Source: Novosphingobium sp. HII-3 (GTDB taxonomy: Bacteria > Pseudomonadota > Alphaproteobacteria > Sphingomonadales > Sphingomonadaceae). Taken from it: a stretch of 64,000 nt of DNA. Below, in pieces: positions 35,047-44,798 of the stretch. Position numbers and translations under genes: made by a program. Below the pieces are notes generated by a model. It had not been told where the DNA came from, made no database searches, and worked only from the letters and a program-made list of their open reading frames with translations. Each line of letters starts with the position of its first letter. The first letter of the stretch is position 1. The stretch is from the NCBI RefSeq assembly GCF_002916655.1, contig NZ_PPSM01000014.1, positions 186,001 to 250,000 on the forward strand. The letters run 5' to 3'.

Positions 35047-35586
35047 ATGTTCCGTCGTCTCACAGCCTCCGTCGTGCTGATATGGGCCCTTGGGTTCGTA
35101 TGGTTCGCCGTCGCGCTTCCCGGTCCGCTACCCGGAACGGTGCGGACGGACGCGATCATCGTGCTGACCGGAAGCCGGGGGCGGATCGAACACGCGATCG
35201 ATGTTCTGGCGCGGGGCAAGTCCCCGGCCGTGCTCGTATCGGGCGTCGATCGCGAAGTGCGCCCGCGTGAGTTCGCTGCCCAGTTCAAGGTGCCCCCGCA
35301 GCTGATGCGCTGCTGCGTGACTTTGGGCTACCGCGCGTACGACACGCGCTCGAACGCCGTGGAGGCGGCGCAGTGGGTGGCCGAGCATGAAGCGAAGTCC
35401 GTACGGCTCGTCACGGCGGACTGGCACATGCGCCGCGCCGCGCTGGAAATCGCGCGGGCGCTGCCGGCCGACGTCCGGCTCGAGCTGGACGGCGTTCCCT
35501 CGCACCCCAGCTTCAGCATACTGTTTCTGGAATACCACAAGCTGCTGGCGCGCCACGCGCTCAACCTTTGGGAAAGATTTCGATGA
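35047..35586 (+). CDS. YdcF/ElyC family (DUF218) membrane-anchored protein
   Basis: 179 residues. One N-terminal membrane helix is followed by the DUF218 core: DAIIVLTGSRGRIEHAIDVL, then VSGVDREVRP, TRSNAVEAAQWV and RLVTADWHMRRA. Family members such as SanA and ElyC act on envelope assembly. The stop overlaps the following acyltransferase start by four bases, so it is in one operon with it and probably with ftsEX. Confidence 0.85.
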   Translation: MFRRLTASVVLIWALGFVWFAVALPGPLPGTVRTDAIIVLTGSRGRIEHAIDVLARGKSPAVLVSGVDREVRPREFAAQFKVPPQLMRCCVTLGYRAYDTRSNAVEAAQWVAEHEAKSVRLVTADWHMRRAALEIARALPADVRLELDGVPSHPSFSILFLEYHKLLARHALNLWERFR

Positions 35587-36287
35587 GGTCCGATAAAGCG
35601 ACGGCGCTGGATGTGGTGCGCTCGCTTCTGTTCTATGTGGTGTTCTACGGCGGCACTGTCGTCATGGTCAGTGCGTGCTTCGTGGCCTCCCTCTTCGGCG
35701 ACGAGCCGCTGCGGCGAACCGTGAGGGGCTGGTCGCGGCTTCATCGCTGGTGCGCGCGCTGGATACTGGGCATCCGCATCGTCGTGGAGGGGGAGTTCCC
35801 GAACGAAGGCGTTCTGGTGGCCCTGAAGCATGAAAGCTTCTTCGAGGCGATCGATCTGCCGGCGCAGATGCTCTATCCCGCACCCTTTCCGAAGGCCGAA
35901 CTGGCCGAGATACCGGGTTGGGGCTGGGCCGCGCGGCGCTACGGGGCCGTCGTGGTCCAGCGCGGGGAAGGCGCCAAGGCGCTGCGGGCGATGGTCTCCA
36001 GCGCGCGCGGTTTCGCGGCGCAGGGAAGGCCGCTCGCCATCTTCCCGGAAGGCACACGGGTCCCGACCGGGGCCAGGCCGCCGCTGCAGTCGGGCTTCGC
36101 AGGGCTCTACAAGCTTCTCGACCTGCCGATCGTTCCTGTCGCGGTCAACAGCGGCCGCCTTTACCATCGGCGTTGGAAGAAGCCCGGGACCATCACTTTC
36201 CGGGTGGGCGAGCGTATCGCCCCGGGGCTCCCGCGCGACGACGTCGAGGCACGGGTCCATGCCGCCATCAACGCCCTGAACACCTGA
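35583..36287 (+). CDS. 1-acyl-sn-glycerol-3-phosphate acyltransferase (PlsC family)
   Basis: 234 residues. A membrane helix near the N-terminus, then the acyltransferase block VALKHESFFEAID (HX4-type motif I with E in place of the usual D) and motif III in AIFPEGTRVP. It acylates lysophosphatidic acid at the inner membrane. It starts with the ATGA overlap shared with the YdcF gene. Without the gene elsewhere in the genome I cannot say whether this is the essential plsC or a paralogue. Confidence 0.87.
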   Translation: MRSDKATALDVVRSLLFYVVFYGGTVVMVSACFVASLFGDEPLRRTVRGWSRLHRWCARWILGIRIVVEGEFPNEGVLVALKHESFFEAIDLPAQMLYPAPFPKAELAEIPGWGWAARRYGAVVVQRGEGAKALRAMVSSARGFAAQGRPLAIFPEGTRVPTGARPPLQSGFAGLYKLLDLPIVPVAVNSGRLYHRRWKKPGTITFRVGERIAPGLPRDDVEARVHAAINALNT

Positions 36288-36326
36288 AGCGCAAGTCCAC
36301 CGCCCGGGGGTGCGGCCGCGCCGTTC

Positions 36327-37241
36327 TTACCGGCCTTCGTGATCGCCGCGACCGAAGTCGGGGCGGGCGTCGTCCTGGCCTTCTTCGATGATCGAGCGGC
36401 GAATGGCACGGGTGCGGGCGAAATGATCGAACAACTGGTCGCCGTCACCGATCCGGATGGCGCGCTGCAGGGCCGTCAGATCCTCTGTGAAGCGCTGCAG
36501 CATGGTCAGCACCGCCTCCTTGTTCGACAGGAAGACGTCGCGCCACATGGTGGGGTCGGAGGCGGCGATGCGGGTGAAGTCGCGGAAGCCGCCCGCCGAA
36601 TATTTGATGACTTCGCTTTGCGTCACGTCCTCGAGGTCAGAGGCGGTGCCGACGATGGTGTAGGCGATCAGGTGCGGCAGATGGCTGGTGACGGCAAGTA
36701 CGAGGTCGTGGTGCTCGGCCGTCATGATCTCGACGTTGGCGCCCAGCGCTTCCCAGAAGCTGACGAGCCCGGACAGCTTCACCATATCGACCTTGGCGGG
36801 CGGAGTGACGATGCACCATCGGTTGCGGAAGAGGTGAGCAAAACCCGCGTCCGGCCCTGAATTCTCCGTACCGGCTACCGGATGGGCCGGGATCACCACA
36901 TGTTCCGGAAGAGCGTCACCCAGTGCCTTGGCGACGGCCTGCTTGGAGGATCCCACGTCGCTGACGAGCGCATTGGCCGGAAGTCCCGCGCGGACCTGCT
37001 CGGCCGCGATGCCCATCACACCGGGCGGCACGCAGAAGATGACGAGATCGGCGTCGCGGACGGCTTCGGCAGCGGTCGTGCATACCTCGTCGACCAGGCG
37101 GCGCTCCGCGGCGCGGGCGCGGTGCTGCGCGCTGAGGTCATAGCCGCGCGTGCGGCTTTCCGGCAGGAACTCGCGTACGGCCAGGCCAATGGAGCCGCCC
37201 TGCAGCCCGAGCCCGATGATAGCGATATTGGCAAAGGTCAT
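36327..37241 (-). CDS. tyrC: prephenate/arogenate dehydrogenase
   Basis: 304 residues with an N-terminal NAD-binding motif [19 protein letters not shown] (GxGxxG), [14 protein letters not shown] for the substrate arm, and SHLPHLIAY in the helical domain. It oxidises prephenate or arogenate toward tyrosine. The start overlaps the stop of hisC by four bases. The arrangement hisC (hisH)-tyrC is known from Zymomonas mobilis, which supports the name. No ACT domain is present, so feedback control is not obvious. Confidence 0.9.
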   Translation of the reverse strand: MTFANIAIIGLGLQGGSIGLAVREFLPESRTRGYDLSAQHRARAAERRLVDEVCTTAAEAVRDADLVIFCVPPGVMGIAAEQVRAGLPANALVSDVGSSKQAVAKALGDALPEHVVIPAHPVAGTENSGPDAGFAHLFRNRWCIVTPPAKVDMVKLSGLVSFWEALGANVEIMTAEHHDLVLAVTSHLPHLIAYTIVGTASDLEDVTQSEVIKYSAGGFRDFTRIAASDPTMWRDVFLSNKEAVLTMLQRFTEDLTALQRAIRIGDGDQLFDHFARTRAIRRSIIEEGQDDARPDFGRGDHEGR

Positions 37242-38362
37242 TTCGCGTCTTCCGCCATCTCGCGAAGGGCTGCGGCGATCGCGTCCATGTCCTCGGACGT
37301 GCCGATAGTGATGCGCAGGGCCTGCGGCAGGCCCTGGCCGGGCAGCCACCGAACGATGTAGCCGCGATCCGCGAGGCCCTCGAAAGCCGCCTCGGCGGTC
37401 AGGACGCCTTCGAACAGGACCAGCACGAAGTTAGCCTGGCTTGGCAGGGGACGAAGCCCGTGGTTGCCGAGCGCCTCCAGCTTTTCGACGAAACGGGCTC
37501 GTTGTTCGAGGTTGTGCTGTCGGCTTGCCTCGACGAAGGCCGGGTCCGCAAGGGCGGCAAGAGCCATCGCCTGCCCGGTGCTGGGGACATTGAAGGGGCC
37601 CCGGATGCGGTTCAGCGTGGCGACAAGGCCCGGTGCGCCGGTGGCCCAGCCGATGCGCTCACCGGCAAGGCCGAAAATCTTCGAGAATGTGCGGGTGACG
37701 AGGACGTTCTCATGCGCGGCGGCAAGCGTCAGCGACCCGTCTTCGTCCTCGGGTGCGAGATATTCGGCGTAGGCCTGATCCAGAACGAGCACCACGTCCG
37801 AGGGCAGGCCGGCGTGCAGGCGCGCGATCTCACCGGCGGGCAGGTAGGAGCCGGTGGGATTGTTGGGGTTCGCCACAAAGACCAGGCGCGTGCGCTCCGA
37901 CACAAGCGCGAGGAGGGCGTCGACGTCGGTCCCGTAATCCCGGTCCGGCGCGACGACGGGCGTCGCGCCGCAGCGCCTTGCGGCGATGTCGTAGACGGAA
38001 AAACCGTAGCGCACGTAGATGACTTCATCGCCCGGCCCCGCATAGCCCTGTGCGATGAGGTTCAGCAGTTCGTCCGAGCCGGTGCCCATGACAATCCGCG
38101 CCGGATCGATACCGTGACGCTCACCCAGCTCGGCGCGCAGAGCCGCGCTGTCAGGATCGGGGTAGAGGGCCGGTGCCTGCGCCTTCGCGGCCAGCGCTGC
38201 AGGGCTTGTGCCCAGCGGGTTCTCGTTGGCGGACAGCTTGATGAGCGGGCGTCCGTCCTTGCCCTTGGACTTGCCGGGAACATAGGCGTGAATACCCTCG
38301 ATCCACGGCTTCGGGGTGGGGGCTTTCGCGCCGGCGGTCGAGGTGGTGATCGTTTCGCTCAT
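37238..38362 (-). CDS. hisC: histidinol-phosphate / aromatic aminotransferase
   Basis: 374 residues of PLP-dependent class I/II fold: [29 protein letters not shown] with the N-P-x-G pattern, LDQAYAEYL, and the PLP lysine in [17 protein letters not shown]. In this family one enzyme can serve histidinol phosphate and aromatic keto acids, fitting the coupling to tyrC. Divergent from metX across about 70 bases. I chose the ATG at 38362; one 15 bases upstream is possible. Confidence 0.93.
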   Translation of the reverse strand: MSETITTSTAGAKAPTPKPWIEGIHAYVPGKSKGKDGRPLIKLSANENPLGTSPAALAAKAQAPALYPDPDSAALRAELGERHGIDPARIVMGTGSDELLNLIAQGYAGPGDEVIYVRYGFSVYDIAARRCGATPVVAPDRDYGTDVDALLALVSERTRLVFVANPNNPTGSYLPAGEIARLHAGLPSDVVLVLDQAYAEYLAPEDEDGSLTLAAAHENVLVTRTFSKIFGLAGERIGWATGAPGLVATLNRIRGPFNVPSTGQAMALAALADPAFVEASRQHNLEQRARFVEKLEALGNHGLRPLPSQANFVLVLFEGVLTAEAAFEGLADRGYIVRWLPGQGLPQALRITIGTSEDMDAIAAALREMAEDAK

Positions 38363-38434
38363 GACGGGCGGCCCCATAACCCAGCGCGGCGGCTAATGAC
38401 AGAGGCCGATTGAGGCTCTATTGGGTCTCCCATC

Positions 38435-39544
38435 ATGGCGACGGCCCCTACTCTTCCTCTCGAAAACCGGTTCCTCGATCTCGACCTGCCGCTGGTGCTG
38501 GACGGCGGGCAGAGCCTGCCCGGTGCCCGGATCGCCTATGAAACCTGCGGCACGCTCAATGCGGCCAAGGACAACGCGATCCTGATCTGCCATGCCCTGA
38601 CAGGCGACCAGCACGTCGTCTCGAACCATCCTAAGACCGGCAAGCCGGGGTGGTGGATACGCATGGTCGGTCCCGGCAAGCCCATCGACACCAACCGCTT
38701 TTTCATCATCTGCGCCAACGTGATCGGCTCCTGCATGGGATCGACCGGGCCGGCGAGCCAGGGTCCTGATGGTCTGCCCTGGGGTATGCGGTTCCCGGTC
38801 ATCACCATCCGCGACATGGTAAAAGGGCATATCGCCGTTCTGGACGCGCTGGGCATCGACAGCCTGCATGCGCTGGTGGGCGGATCGATGGGCGGCATGC
38901 AGGCGCTGAGCCTCGCGGCCAACTTTCCCGAGCGCACCCGTGCCGTGCTGGTTCTCGCCTCCACGGCGCGTCACTCAGCGCAGAACATCGCTTTCCACGA
39001 GGTCGGCCGCCAGGCGATCATGGCCGATCCGGAGTGGCGCGAGGGCAATTACTACGCCCATGGCAAGGGGCCGGAGAAGGGGCTTGCCGTCGCGCGCATG
39101 GCCGCGCACATCACGTACCTGTCCGAGGCGGGGCTGACCGAGAAGTTCGGGCGGCGCCTGCAGAACCGTGAGGAAAAGACCTTCGGGTTCGACGCCGATT
39201 TCCAGATCGAATCCTATCTTCGTTATCAGGGGCTTTCGTTCACCGACCGCTTCGACGCGAATTCGTACCTCTACATCACACGGGCCATGGACTACTTCGA
39301 CCTTGCCGAGGAGCATGGCGGCCTGCTGGCGAACGCCTTTGCACGATCGAAGGCGCGCTACTGCCTTGTCAGCTTCGATACGGACTGGCTCTATCCCACG
39401 GCGGAATCGCGCAACGTGGTCCATGCGCTCAATGCAGCCGGTCTGCCGGTGAGCTTCGTCGAACTGTCCGCTCCGTTCGGCCACGACTCCTTCCTGCTCG
39501 ACGTTCCGGCCCTCGATCGCGTCGTCGAGGGGTTCATCGGATGA
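38435..39544 (+). CDS. metX: homoserine O-acetyltransferase
   Basis: 369 residues, alpha/beta-hydrolase fold. The nucleophile is S151 in [12 protein letters not shown], the aspartate is in FDTDWLYPT, and the histidine is in GHDSFLLD near the C-terminus. [10 protein letters not shown] gives the oxyanion side. It acetylates homoserine for methionine synthesis from sulfide. It overlaps metW by four bases, a standard alphaproteobacterial pair. The short leader holds no SAM riboswitch that I can recognise. Confidence 0.95.
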   Translation: MATAPTLPLENRFLDLDLPLVLDGGQSLPGARIAYETCGTLNAAKDNAILICHALTGDQHVVSNHPKTGKPGWWIRMVGPGKPIDTNRFFIICANVIGSCMGSTGPASQGPDGLPWGMRFPVITIRDMVKGHIAVLDALGIDSLHALVGGSMGGMQALSLAANFPERTRAVLVLASTARHSAQNIAFHEVGRQAIMADPEWREGNYYAHGKGPEKGLAVARMAAHITYLSEAGLTEKFGRRLQNREEKTFGFDADFQIESYLRYQGLSFTDRFDANSYLYITRAMDYFDLAEEHGGLLANAFARSKARYCLVSFDTDWLYPTAESRNVVHALNAAGLPVSFVELSAPFGHDSFLLDVPALDRVVEGFIG

Positions 39545-40152
39545 ACACCGCCATGAAAGCGGGCCTGCGCCCTGACCTTGCCGTGATAGCCGACAACGTG
39601 GCGGCGTCGTCCAGCGTGCTGGACGTCGGTTGCGGTGACGGCACCCTGATGCAGGCCCTGCGCGATGGTTCAGGCTGCGCGACGCGCGGCATGGAGATCG
39701 ACGCGCTCAATGTCGGCGCCTGCGTGGCCAAGGGGCTCTCGGTCATTCAGGGAGACGCGGACACCGACCTGTCGTTCTATCCCGACAAGTCGGTCGATTA
39801 CGCCATCCTCTCGCAGACGCTGCAGACCACGATGCGCCCCGACGTCGTGCTGGAGCAGCTGTTGCGCATCGGCCGCAAGGCTTTCGTCAGCTTCCCGAAC
39901 TTCGCGCACTGGCGGGTGCGCACCTCGCTCCTGTGGAACGGACGGATGCCGGTGACGCGCCTTTTGCCGATCGCCTGGTATGAGACGCCCAACATCCACC
40001 ACCTGACGATCAATGACTTTCGCGGTTTGCTGAAGGAGCGCGGTATCGCGGTTGAGGGGCAGTGGTTCCTGTCCGGCGACGCCCAGTGCAGCGCGGCGGC
40101 GGCAAACTTTCGGGCAGAGCACGCCGTCTTCCTGCTGGCCCGCCCGGACTGA
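39541..40152 (+). CDS. metW: methionine biosynthesis protein MetW
   Basis: 203 residues of class I methyltransferase-like fold: [19 protein letters not shown], then [27 protein letters not shown] and [17 protein letters not shown]. Its gene overlaps metX (ATGA), and MetW is thought to activate or partner MetX. The protein is intact. Convergent with the LysE-type gene three bases away. Confidence 0.93.
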   Translation: MNTAMKAGLRPDLAVIADNVAASSSVLDVGCGDGTLMQALRDGSGCATRGMEIDALNVGACVAKGLSVIQGDADTDLSFYPDKSVDYAILSQTLQTTMRPDVVLEQLLRIGRKAFVSFPNFAHWRVRTSLLWNGRMPVTRLLPIAWYETPNIHHLTINDFRGLLKERGIAVEGQWFLSGDAQCSAAAANFRAEHAVFLLARPD

Positions 40153-40155
40153 CGG

Positions 40156-40785
40156 TCAGACCCGTTTGGCGCCGAGCAGGGCCAGGCCAAAGCCGATGAA
40201 GAAGACGCCGGTCACGCGGTTGAACAGGCGTTTCATCGCAGGCTTCGTCAGGTGGCGCTTCAGCGAGCGTCCGCCAAGCGCGTAAGTGCAGTACCACGCG
40301 GTCTCGATGACGGCGAAGGTTCCGACAAGGATCGCGAACTGGGGGGCCTGCGGTCTTGTCGGGTCGATGAACTGCGGGAAGAAGGCCGCCGCGAAAAGGA
40401 TGGCCTTGGGGTTGCTGATAGCGATGGCGAAACCGCCCCGGAACAGCGCGAGGTTGGACAGGGCCGGCGGCAGCAGCGCATCGTCCGGCTGCGCGGAAGC
40501 GATCGGCGCGCGCCAGGACCGGATCCCGATGTAGATCAGGTAGGCCACGCCCGCATAGCGCAGCACCTCGAACGAACCGGGCAGGGCCAGCAGCAGCGTG
40601 GTCAATCCGGCGGCAGAGGCTGCCATCAGCAGGAAGATCGCGCTGAGACAGCCCGCCATGGCGACAACGCTGCGCCGCGCTCCCATCTCGACGCTGCGGG
40701 CCAGCACGTGGAGCATGTTTGGTCCCGGCGTGCCGGAGATGACGAAGGTGGCAGCCACAAAGATCCACCAGGTATGAAGCGTCAC
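40156..40785 (-). CDS. LysE family amino-acid exporter
   Basis: 209 residues with six membrane helices. The N-terminal VAATFVISGTPGPNMLHVLAR carries the G-x-x-PGP signature of LysE/RhtB transporters, and the FAIAISNPKAILFAAAFFPQ segment (NPK) is the second family motif. It probably exports an amino acid or a derivative. GTG at 40785 is preferred since AGAAGGA lies seven bases upstream. Substrate unknown. Confidence 0.9.
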   Translation of the reverse strand: MTLHTWWIFVAATFVISGTPGPNMLHVLARSVEMGARRSVVAMAGCLSAIFLLMAASAAGLTTLLLALPGSFEVLRYAGVAYLIYIGIRSWRAPIASAQPDDALLPPALSNLALFRGGFAIAISNPKAILFAAAFFPQFIDPTRPQAPQFAILVGTFAVIETAWYCTYALGGRSLKRHLTKPAMKRLFNRVTGVFFIGFGLALLGAKRV

Positions 40786-40880
40786 GTTTCGGTCCTTCTG
40801 CCGCAGCGGGCGGCTTCTAGGAGCCGGGAGGGCCGGACGCAACCGCTGCCGCGCCCCGCCGCCGGGAGCGAGGCTGCGCC

Positions 40881-41267
40881 CTATCCCGTGGACAGGCCGT
40901 GATAGGCCGCCAGCTTGTTGCCGTCGGGATCACGCAGGTAAGCGCCGAAAGCGCCGCGCGCCTGGGGCTTGGGTTCGGGCGCACCGGCGCAGGTCCCACC
41001 CCGCGCAAGGCCGGCCGCGTGCCAGGCCCTGACCGCTTCGTCGCCCTGTGCCTCGAAGATGATGGTGCCGCCATTGGCGGGTGTGCAGGGCTCCCCGTCG
41101 CGAGCCGGCCCAAGCACGAAGCGGGTGCCATCCAGATCCCACATCACGACAGGGTACTGGTCCGGGGTGGAGCAGGGGGGAAGCCCCAGCGCCGCAAAGG
41201 TGGCGTCATAGAACGCACGGCTTCTGGCCAGATCGTTTGATCCGAGGCGGACGGACTTTAGTACCAT
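40881..41267 (-). CDS. VOC-family (glyoxalase/bleomycin resistance-like) protein
   Basis: 128 residues: LKSVRLGSNDLARSRAFYDATF starts the first beta-alpha-beta-beta-beta unit, and AYLRDPDGNKLAAYH the second. The DPDGN and terminal H are typical of the superfamily and likely metal ligands or fold residues. The substrate is unknown. It is divergent from the glutathione S-transferase gene. Confidence 0.87.
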   Translation of the reverse strand: MVLKSVRLGSNDLARSRAFYDATFAALGLPPCSTPDQYPVVMWDLDGTRFVLGPARDGEPCTPANGGTIIFEAQGDEAVRAWHAAGLARGGTCAGAPEPKPQARGAFGAYLRDPDGNKLAAYHGLSTG

Positions 41268-41446
41268 GGCAACTCTCCCTGATCATGATTTTCCATGGGA
41301 GGCTGTCGAGGGGAAAGGCGCGGGTCAATCGAGAGGCAACGCGCCCTCGCGATATGTTCCGCGAGGATGGAGCGAGGACTTATCCACCTGATTCCCGCCA
41401 TGTTGAAATAGACCTTCGCGTCCCGGTTCGGCATTCGGAAATCATC

Positions 41447-42118
41447 ATGTGGCACATCTACCAGTTTCCCCTCTGCCCCTTCAGTCGCAAGGTCCGGCTG
41501 CTCATGGCGGAGAAGGGCATCGCCTACGAACTGCAGACGGCACGTCCCTGGGAAGGCGAGGATCGCCTGTTCGCGATGAACCCGGCCGGTCGCACGCCCG
41601 TCATCCGGGAAACGGAGAAGGCGCTCGTCCTCTCCGACAGTCGCGCGATCTGCGAGTATTTCGAGGAAACGGTGGACCGCAACCCGCTCATCAGCGGCAC
41701 GGCGCAGCAGCGGGCGGAGATCCGTCGCCTGATCGCCATGTTCGACGAGAACTTCTACCACGACGTCTCGGGGCCGTTGTTGCTGGAACGCATGAAGAAG
41801 CGCCTCGTCCTGCGCCAGTCACCCGATGCGAAGGCGCTGCGCGAATCGATGAAGCTGGCGCACGACTACCTCGATTACATCGATTACCTGATCGACAACC
41901 GGCCCTGGCTTTCCGGCGCGACGATGACGCTGGCGGATCTTGCGGCCGCGGCGCAGCTTTCGGTGGCGGATTACCTGGGCGGCCTCGACTGGTCGAGCCA
42001 TGAGCAGGCGCGCGGGTGGTATCTGGTGATGAAGTCCCGTCCCTCGTTCCGGCCGCTGCTGTCGGAGCGTATGGAAGTGATCCAGCCGCCCAGCCACTAC
42101 GCCGAGGTGGACGCCTGA
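41447..42118 (+). CDS. glutathione S-transferase family protein
   Basis: 223 residues. The thioredoxin-like domain begins MWHIYQFPLCPFSRKVRLLM with CPFS as the active-site region, NPAGRTPVI supplies the cis-proline, and SRAICEYFEE is typical. The C-terminal helical domain includes RPWLSGATMTLADLAAAA. It resembles the ClcA/zeta-like GSTs used for dehalogenation or isomerisation, but no pathway neighbour is present. I took the ATG at 41447 because the residues before it do not match the family. Confidence 0.87.
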   Translation: MWHIYQFPLCPFSRKVRLLMAEKGIAYELQTARPWEGEDRLFAMNPAGRTPVIRETEKALVLSDSRAICEYFEETVDRNPLISGTAQQRAEIRRLIAMFDENFYHDVSGPLLLERMKKRLVLRQSPDAKALRESMKLAHDYLDYIDYLIDNRPWLSGATMTLADLAAAAQLSVADYLGGLDWSSHEQARGWYLVMKSRPSFRPLLSERMEVIQPPSHYAEVDA

Positions 42119-42146
42119 GCTTGGGGTGCTGCGGAGCGCTGACCCA

Positions 42147-42188
42147 CTATACCTTGGGGTATCTGGAAAAACCCGGCCCCATATCTAC
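42147..42188 (+). promoter_or_regulatory. two NrdR boxes upstream of nrdB
   Basis: Two copies resembling the NrdR operator core CWATATMTWG lie 32 bases apart: CTATACCTTG at 42147-42156 (9 of 10 matching) and CCATATCTAC at 42179-42188 (8 of 10). Paired boxes about three helical turns apart before a ribonucleotide reductase gene are the classical NrdR arrangement, so nrdB is likely repressed by ATP/dATP-loaded NrdR. The gene start is about 120 bases further on. Confidence 0.65.
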
Positions 42189-42309
42189 CCTGTACATAAC
42201 TTGATTCGGCCTCTCCCAATCGGCGCGATCTTCACTATCTCTGCAGTCTCCGCCTGAGCGCGAGAGCGCGCTGGCGAATCAGATTCAGCCGATCCACCGG
42301 AGCTGCGCC

Positions 42310-43359
42310 ATGCCTCTTCTCGAAGCCCGCAAGACCTACAAGCCCTTCGAATATCCCTGGGCTTACGACTACTGGAAGATCCAGCAGCAGGTCCACTGGC
42401 TGCCCGAGGAAGTGCCGCTCGGCGAAGACTGTCGCGACTGGGTGCAGAACATTTCGGAGCATGAACGCAACCTGCTCACGCAGATCTTTCGCTTCTTCAC
42501 GCAGGCCGACGTCGAGGTGCAGGACTGCTATCACGAGAAGTACGCGCGCGTATTCAAGCCGACCGAGATCAAGATGATGCTTACCGCCTTCTCCAACATG
42601 GAGACGGTGCACATCGCGGCCTATTCCCACCTGCTTGACACCATCGGCATGCCCGAGAGCGAATATGGCGCGTTCCTCGAGTACTCGGAACTGAAGGACA
42701 AGCACGACTACCTGCAGAAGTTCGGGGTCGACAACGACGAGGACATCGCGCGCACGCTCGCCATGTTCGGCGGCTTCACCGAGGGCGTGCAGCTCTTCGC
42801 CAGCTTCGCGATGCTGATGAACTTCCCGCGCTTCAACAAGATGAAGGGCATGGGCCAGATCGTCTCGTGGTCGGTGCGCGACGAATCGCTGCACTGCGAA
42901 GGCATCATCAAGCTGTTCCATACCTTCGTGCAGGAGCGTGGCTGCCTGACCAAGGCGGTGAAGGACGACATCGCCGACCAGTGCCAGACGACCATCCGTC
43001 TGGAGGACAACTTCATCGACCTGGCGTTCGAGCTGGGTCCGGTGCCGGGCATGACCCCCAAGGACATCAAGAAGTACATCCGCTACATCGCCGATTGGCG
43101 CCTCGGGCAGCTTGGCCTCAAGCCGATCTACCTGATCGACGAGCACCCGCTGCCGTGGCTGCAGCCGCTGCTGAACGGTGTCGAGCATGCCAATTTCTTC
43201 GAAACCCGCGCGACGGAATACTCGAAGGGCGCCACTCGCGGCGACTGGAACACGGTCTGGGCGAACTTTGATTCGCGCCGCAAGGCCAAGGCGAACGATG
43301 AGGATCTGCTGGACGACGGCAGCGAGCCCGGCCTCTTCGGCGAAGTGGCCGCAGAGTAA
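42310..43359 (+). CDS. nrdB: ribonucleoside-diphosphate reductase subunit beta
   Basis: 349 residues of R2 fold. Metal ligands and radical tyrosine are visible: D67 in TQADVEVQD, E98 and H101 in NMETVHIAAY with Y105 at the E-x2-H-x3-Y spacing of the E. coli radical tyrosine, and SWSVRDESLHCEG carrying further ligands. It delivers the tyrosyl radical to the alpha subunit for dNTP synthesis. nrdA is not in the window. Control by two NrdR boxes upstream is likely. Confidence 0.93.
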   Translation: MPLLEARKTYKPFEYPWAYDYWKIQQQVHWLPEEVPLGEDCRDWVQNISEHERNLLTQIFRFFTQADVEVQDCYHEKYARVFKPTEIKMMLTAFSNMETVHIAAYSHLLDTIGMPESEYGAFLEYSELKDKHDYLQKFGVDNDEDIARTLAMFGGFTEGVQLFASFAMLMNFPRFNKMKGMGQIVSWSVRDESLHCEGIIKLFHTFVQERGCLTKAVKDDIADQCQTTIRLEDNFIDLAFELGPVPGMTPKDIKKYIRYIADWRLGQLGLKPIYLIDEHPLPWLQPLLNGVEHANFFETRATEYSKGATRGDWNTVWANFDSRRKAKANDEDLLDDGSEPGLFGEVAAE

Positions 43360-43499
43360 GCATTTTGTCCCGGCGCCGCAGCTTCCTTCGTGAAGTGGCG
43401 GTGCCGATTGCGTCCCTTTTTCCGGACCGCGCCGGGCAGGTTGTGGAAACCGGGGCTGCGCATGAGCATTTCCCCAGGAGACACCCTGGAGAACAGGCC

Positions 43500-43868
43500 A
43501 TGCACACTACGCTGATCCTGCTGACAGCCGCCGCCGTTGGCATGGCGGCTCCGGCGCTCGCCCAGCAGCCCGTCCGCGCTGACACCAAGGCGGGCGAACG
43601 CGCGCTGCTTGATGAAAACGTCGTGACCGTCCGCAACGTGACGCGCGCGGAACTCGTCTACGGGCTGCCTATCATGGATGATGAAGGCATCGCGATCGGC
43701 AACGTGGAGCGCGTTGCGGGGAACGACGTCATCGTCTCTGACGGGACGGCAGAGTACCGCGTGCCGTTCACGCAGATCTACGCCTTCAGCAAGGATGGCG
43801 CCGATCACTACGCGAGCCGCACGCCCAAGCAGAAGCTGCATCGCGAACCTAACGCTCCGGCGAACTGA
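43500..43868 (+). CDS. exported small protein with PRC-barrel-like region
   Basis: 122 residues. A signal peptide (MHTTLILLTAAAVGMAAPALA, cleaved after ALA) is followed by LLDENVVTVRNVTRAELVYGLP, GIAIGNVERVAGNDVIVSDG and VPFTQIYAFSKDG, which look like a PRC-barrel or DUF-type beta-rich domain seen in small periplasmic alphaproteobacterial proteins. GGAGAAC upstream supports the ATG at 43500. Function unknown. Confidence 0.6.
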   Translation: MHTTLILLTAAAVGMAAPALAQQPVRADTKAGERALLDENVVTVRNVTRAELVYGLPIMDDEGIAIGNVERVAGNDVIVSDGTAEYRVPFTQIYAFSKDGADHYASRTPKQKLHREPNAPAN

Positions 43869-43961
43869 CGCGTCCTCGCTTCGATACCGCGCGCGGTGCC
43901 GCTTGCGGCGGATACGCCGTGCGGGCATCGTCCGCGCGCCCGTCACCAAGGAGAGCCGCCA

Positions 43962-44387
43962 ATGTCGCACAATCCCACACTGATCTTCCTGCCGATGCTC
44001 GCCGTCGTCGCGCTGACTTTCGTCGCGTTCATCCGCATGGCCGGCGCCCGCGCCGGGGCTGTGAAGACGATGGACCCGAGGTATTACAGGGCGCACATCG
44101 GCGACCCGGAGCCGGAGCGTGTCCGCGCGGCCGTGCGTCACTACGACAACCTGTTTGAGTTGCCGACGCTGTTCTACGCAGCCTGCCTCACCGCGTTCTC
44201 GATGGCCGTGGTAGGACGCTGGACGCTGATCTTCGCGTGGGGCTACGTGGCCACGCGGGTCCTGCAGAGCGTCATTCACATGACCTACAACAACCCGGCG
44301 CACCGCGGCGGCGCCTTCGTGCTGGGCGTGCTTTTCACGCTGGCCTTGTGGATCAACCTTGCGCTGTCCATCTTCGCTCGCCTCTGA
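43962..44387 (+). CDS. MAPEG-family membrane protein
   Basis: 141 residues with four helices. The AVRHYDNLFELPTLFYAACLTAF segment gives the conserved E-x-x-x-x-F-Y/x pattern and the RVLQSVIHMTYNNPAHRG stretch gives the arginine/histidine loop of MAPEG (glutathione and eicosanoid metabolism family) proteins. Bacterial copies are of unknown role. Starting at the ATG at 43962 puts the first helix at the N-terminus. Confidence 0.8.
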   Translation: MSHNPTLIFLPMLAVVALTFVAFIRMAGARAGAVKTMDPRYYRAHIGDPEPERVRAAVRHYDNLFELPTLFYAACLTAFSMAVVGRWTLIFAWGYVATRVLQSVIHMTYNNPAHRGGAFVLGVLFTLALWINLALSIFARL

Positions 44388-44393
44388 GCCGCG

Positions 44394-44687
44394 ATGTTAT
44401 CCAGCCTTCACGCTGCGGCCATGGCCGTGGCGGCGCTCAACCTTGCGGCGTTCACGGCCTTTGGTCTCGACAAGACCTTCGCGAAGGCAGGGCGGCGGCG
44501 GATTTCGGAATCCACGCTGCTCGCGCTTGCCGTGCTTGGGGGAAGTCCAGGCGCTTACGCCGCCCGCCGGCTCTTTCGCCACAAAACGCGCAAGCAACCC
44601 TTCGTCGCGCAGCTTCACGCCATCGCCCTCCTGCAGGGCGTCCTGCTCGCGGGACTGGCCTGGGCGTTTCTGTCGGCAGGCTCGTAG
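44394..44687 (+). CDS. DUF1294 membrane protein
   Basis: 97 residues with three predicted helices. AFGLDKTFAKAGRRRISESTLLALAVLGGSPGAYAA and RRLFRHKTRKQPF match DUF1294, where the D-K-x-x-A-x-x-x-x-x-R-x-x-E and FRHKT motifs are conserved. It begins six bases after the MAPEG gene stop. Function unknown. Confidence 0.85.
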   Translation: MLSSLHAAAMAVAALNLAAFTAFGLDKTFAKAGRRRISESTLLALAVLGGSPGAYAARRLFRHKTRKQPFVAQLHAIALLQGVLLAGLAWAFLSAGS

Positions 44688-44798
44688 ACGGCTGCCCCTT
44701 GCCTGCGGCAGAGGTGCGCGGCGGCGTGCGATCTGCGGGTGTACTTCACAGGTAAAACCGGTGGCGCGCGGGCTGCCGTACGGCTAGAGGACTGCAAG

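Noticed and set aside
38363..38434. SAM riboswitch before metX
   Set aside because: The leader is only about 70 bases and I could not recognise a known SAM-binding consensus.
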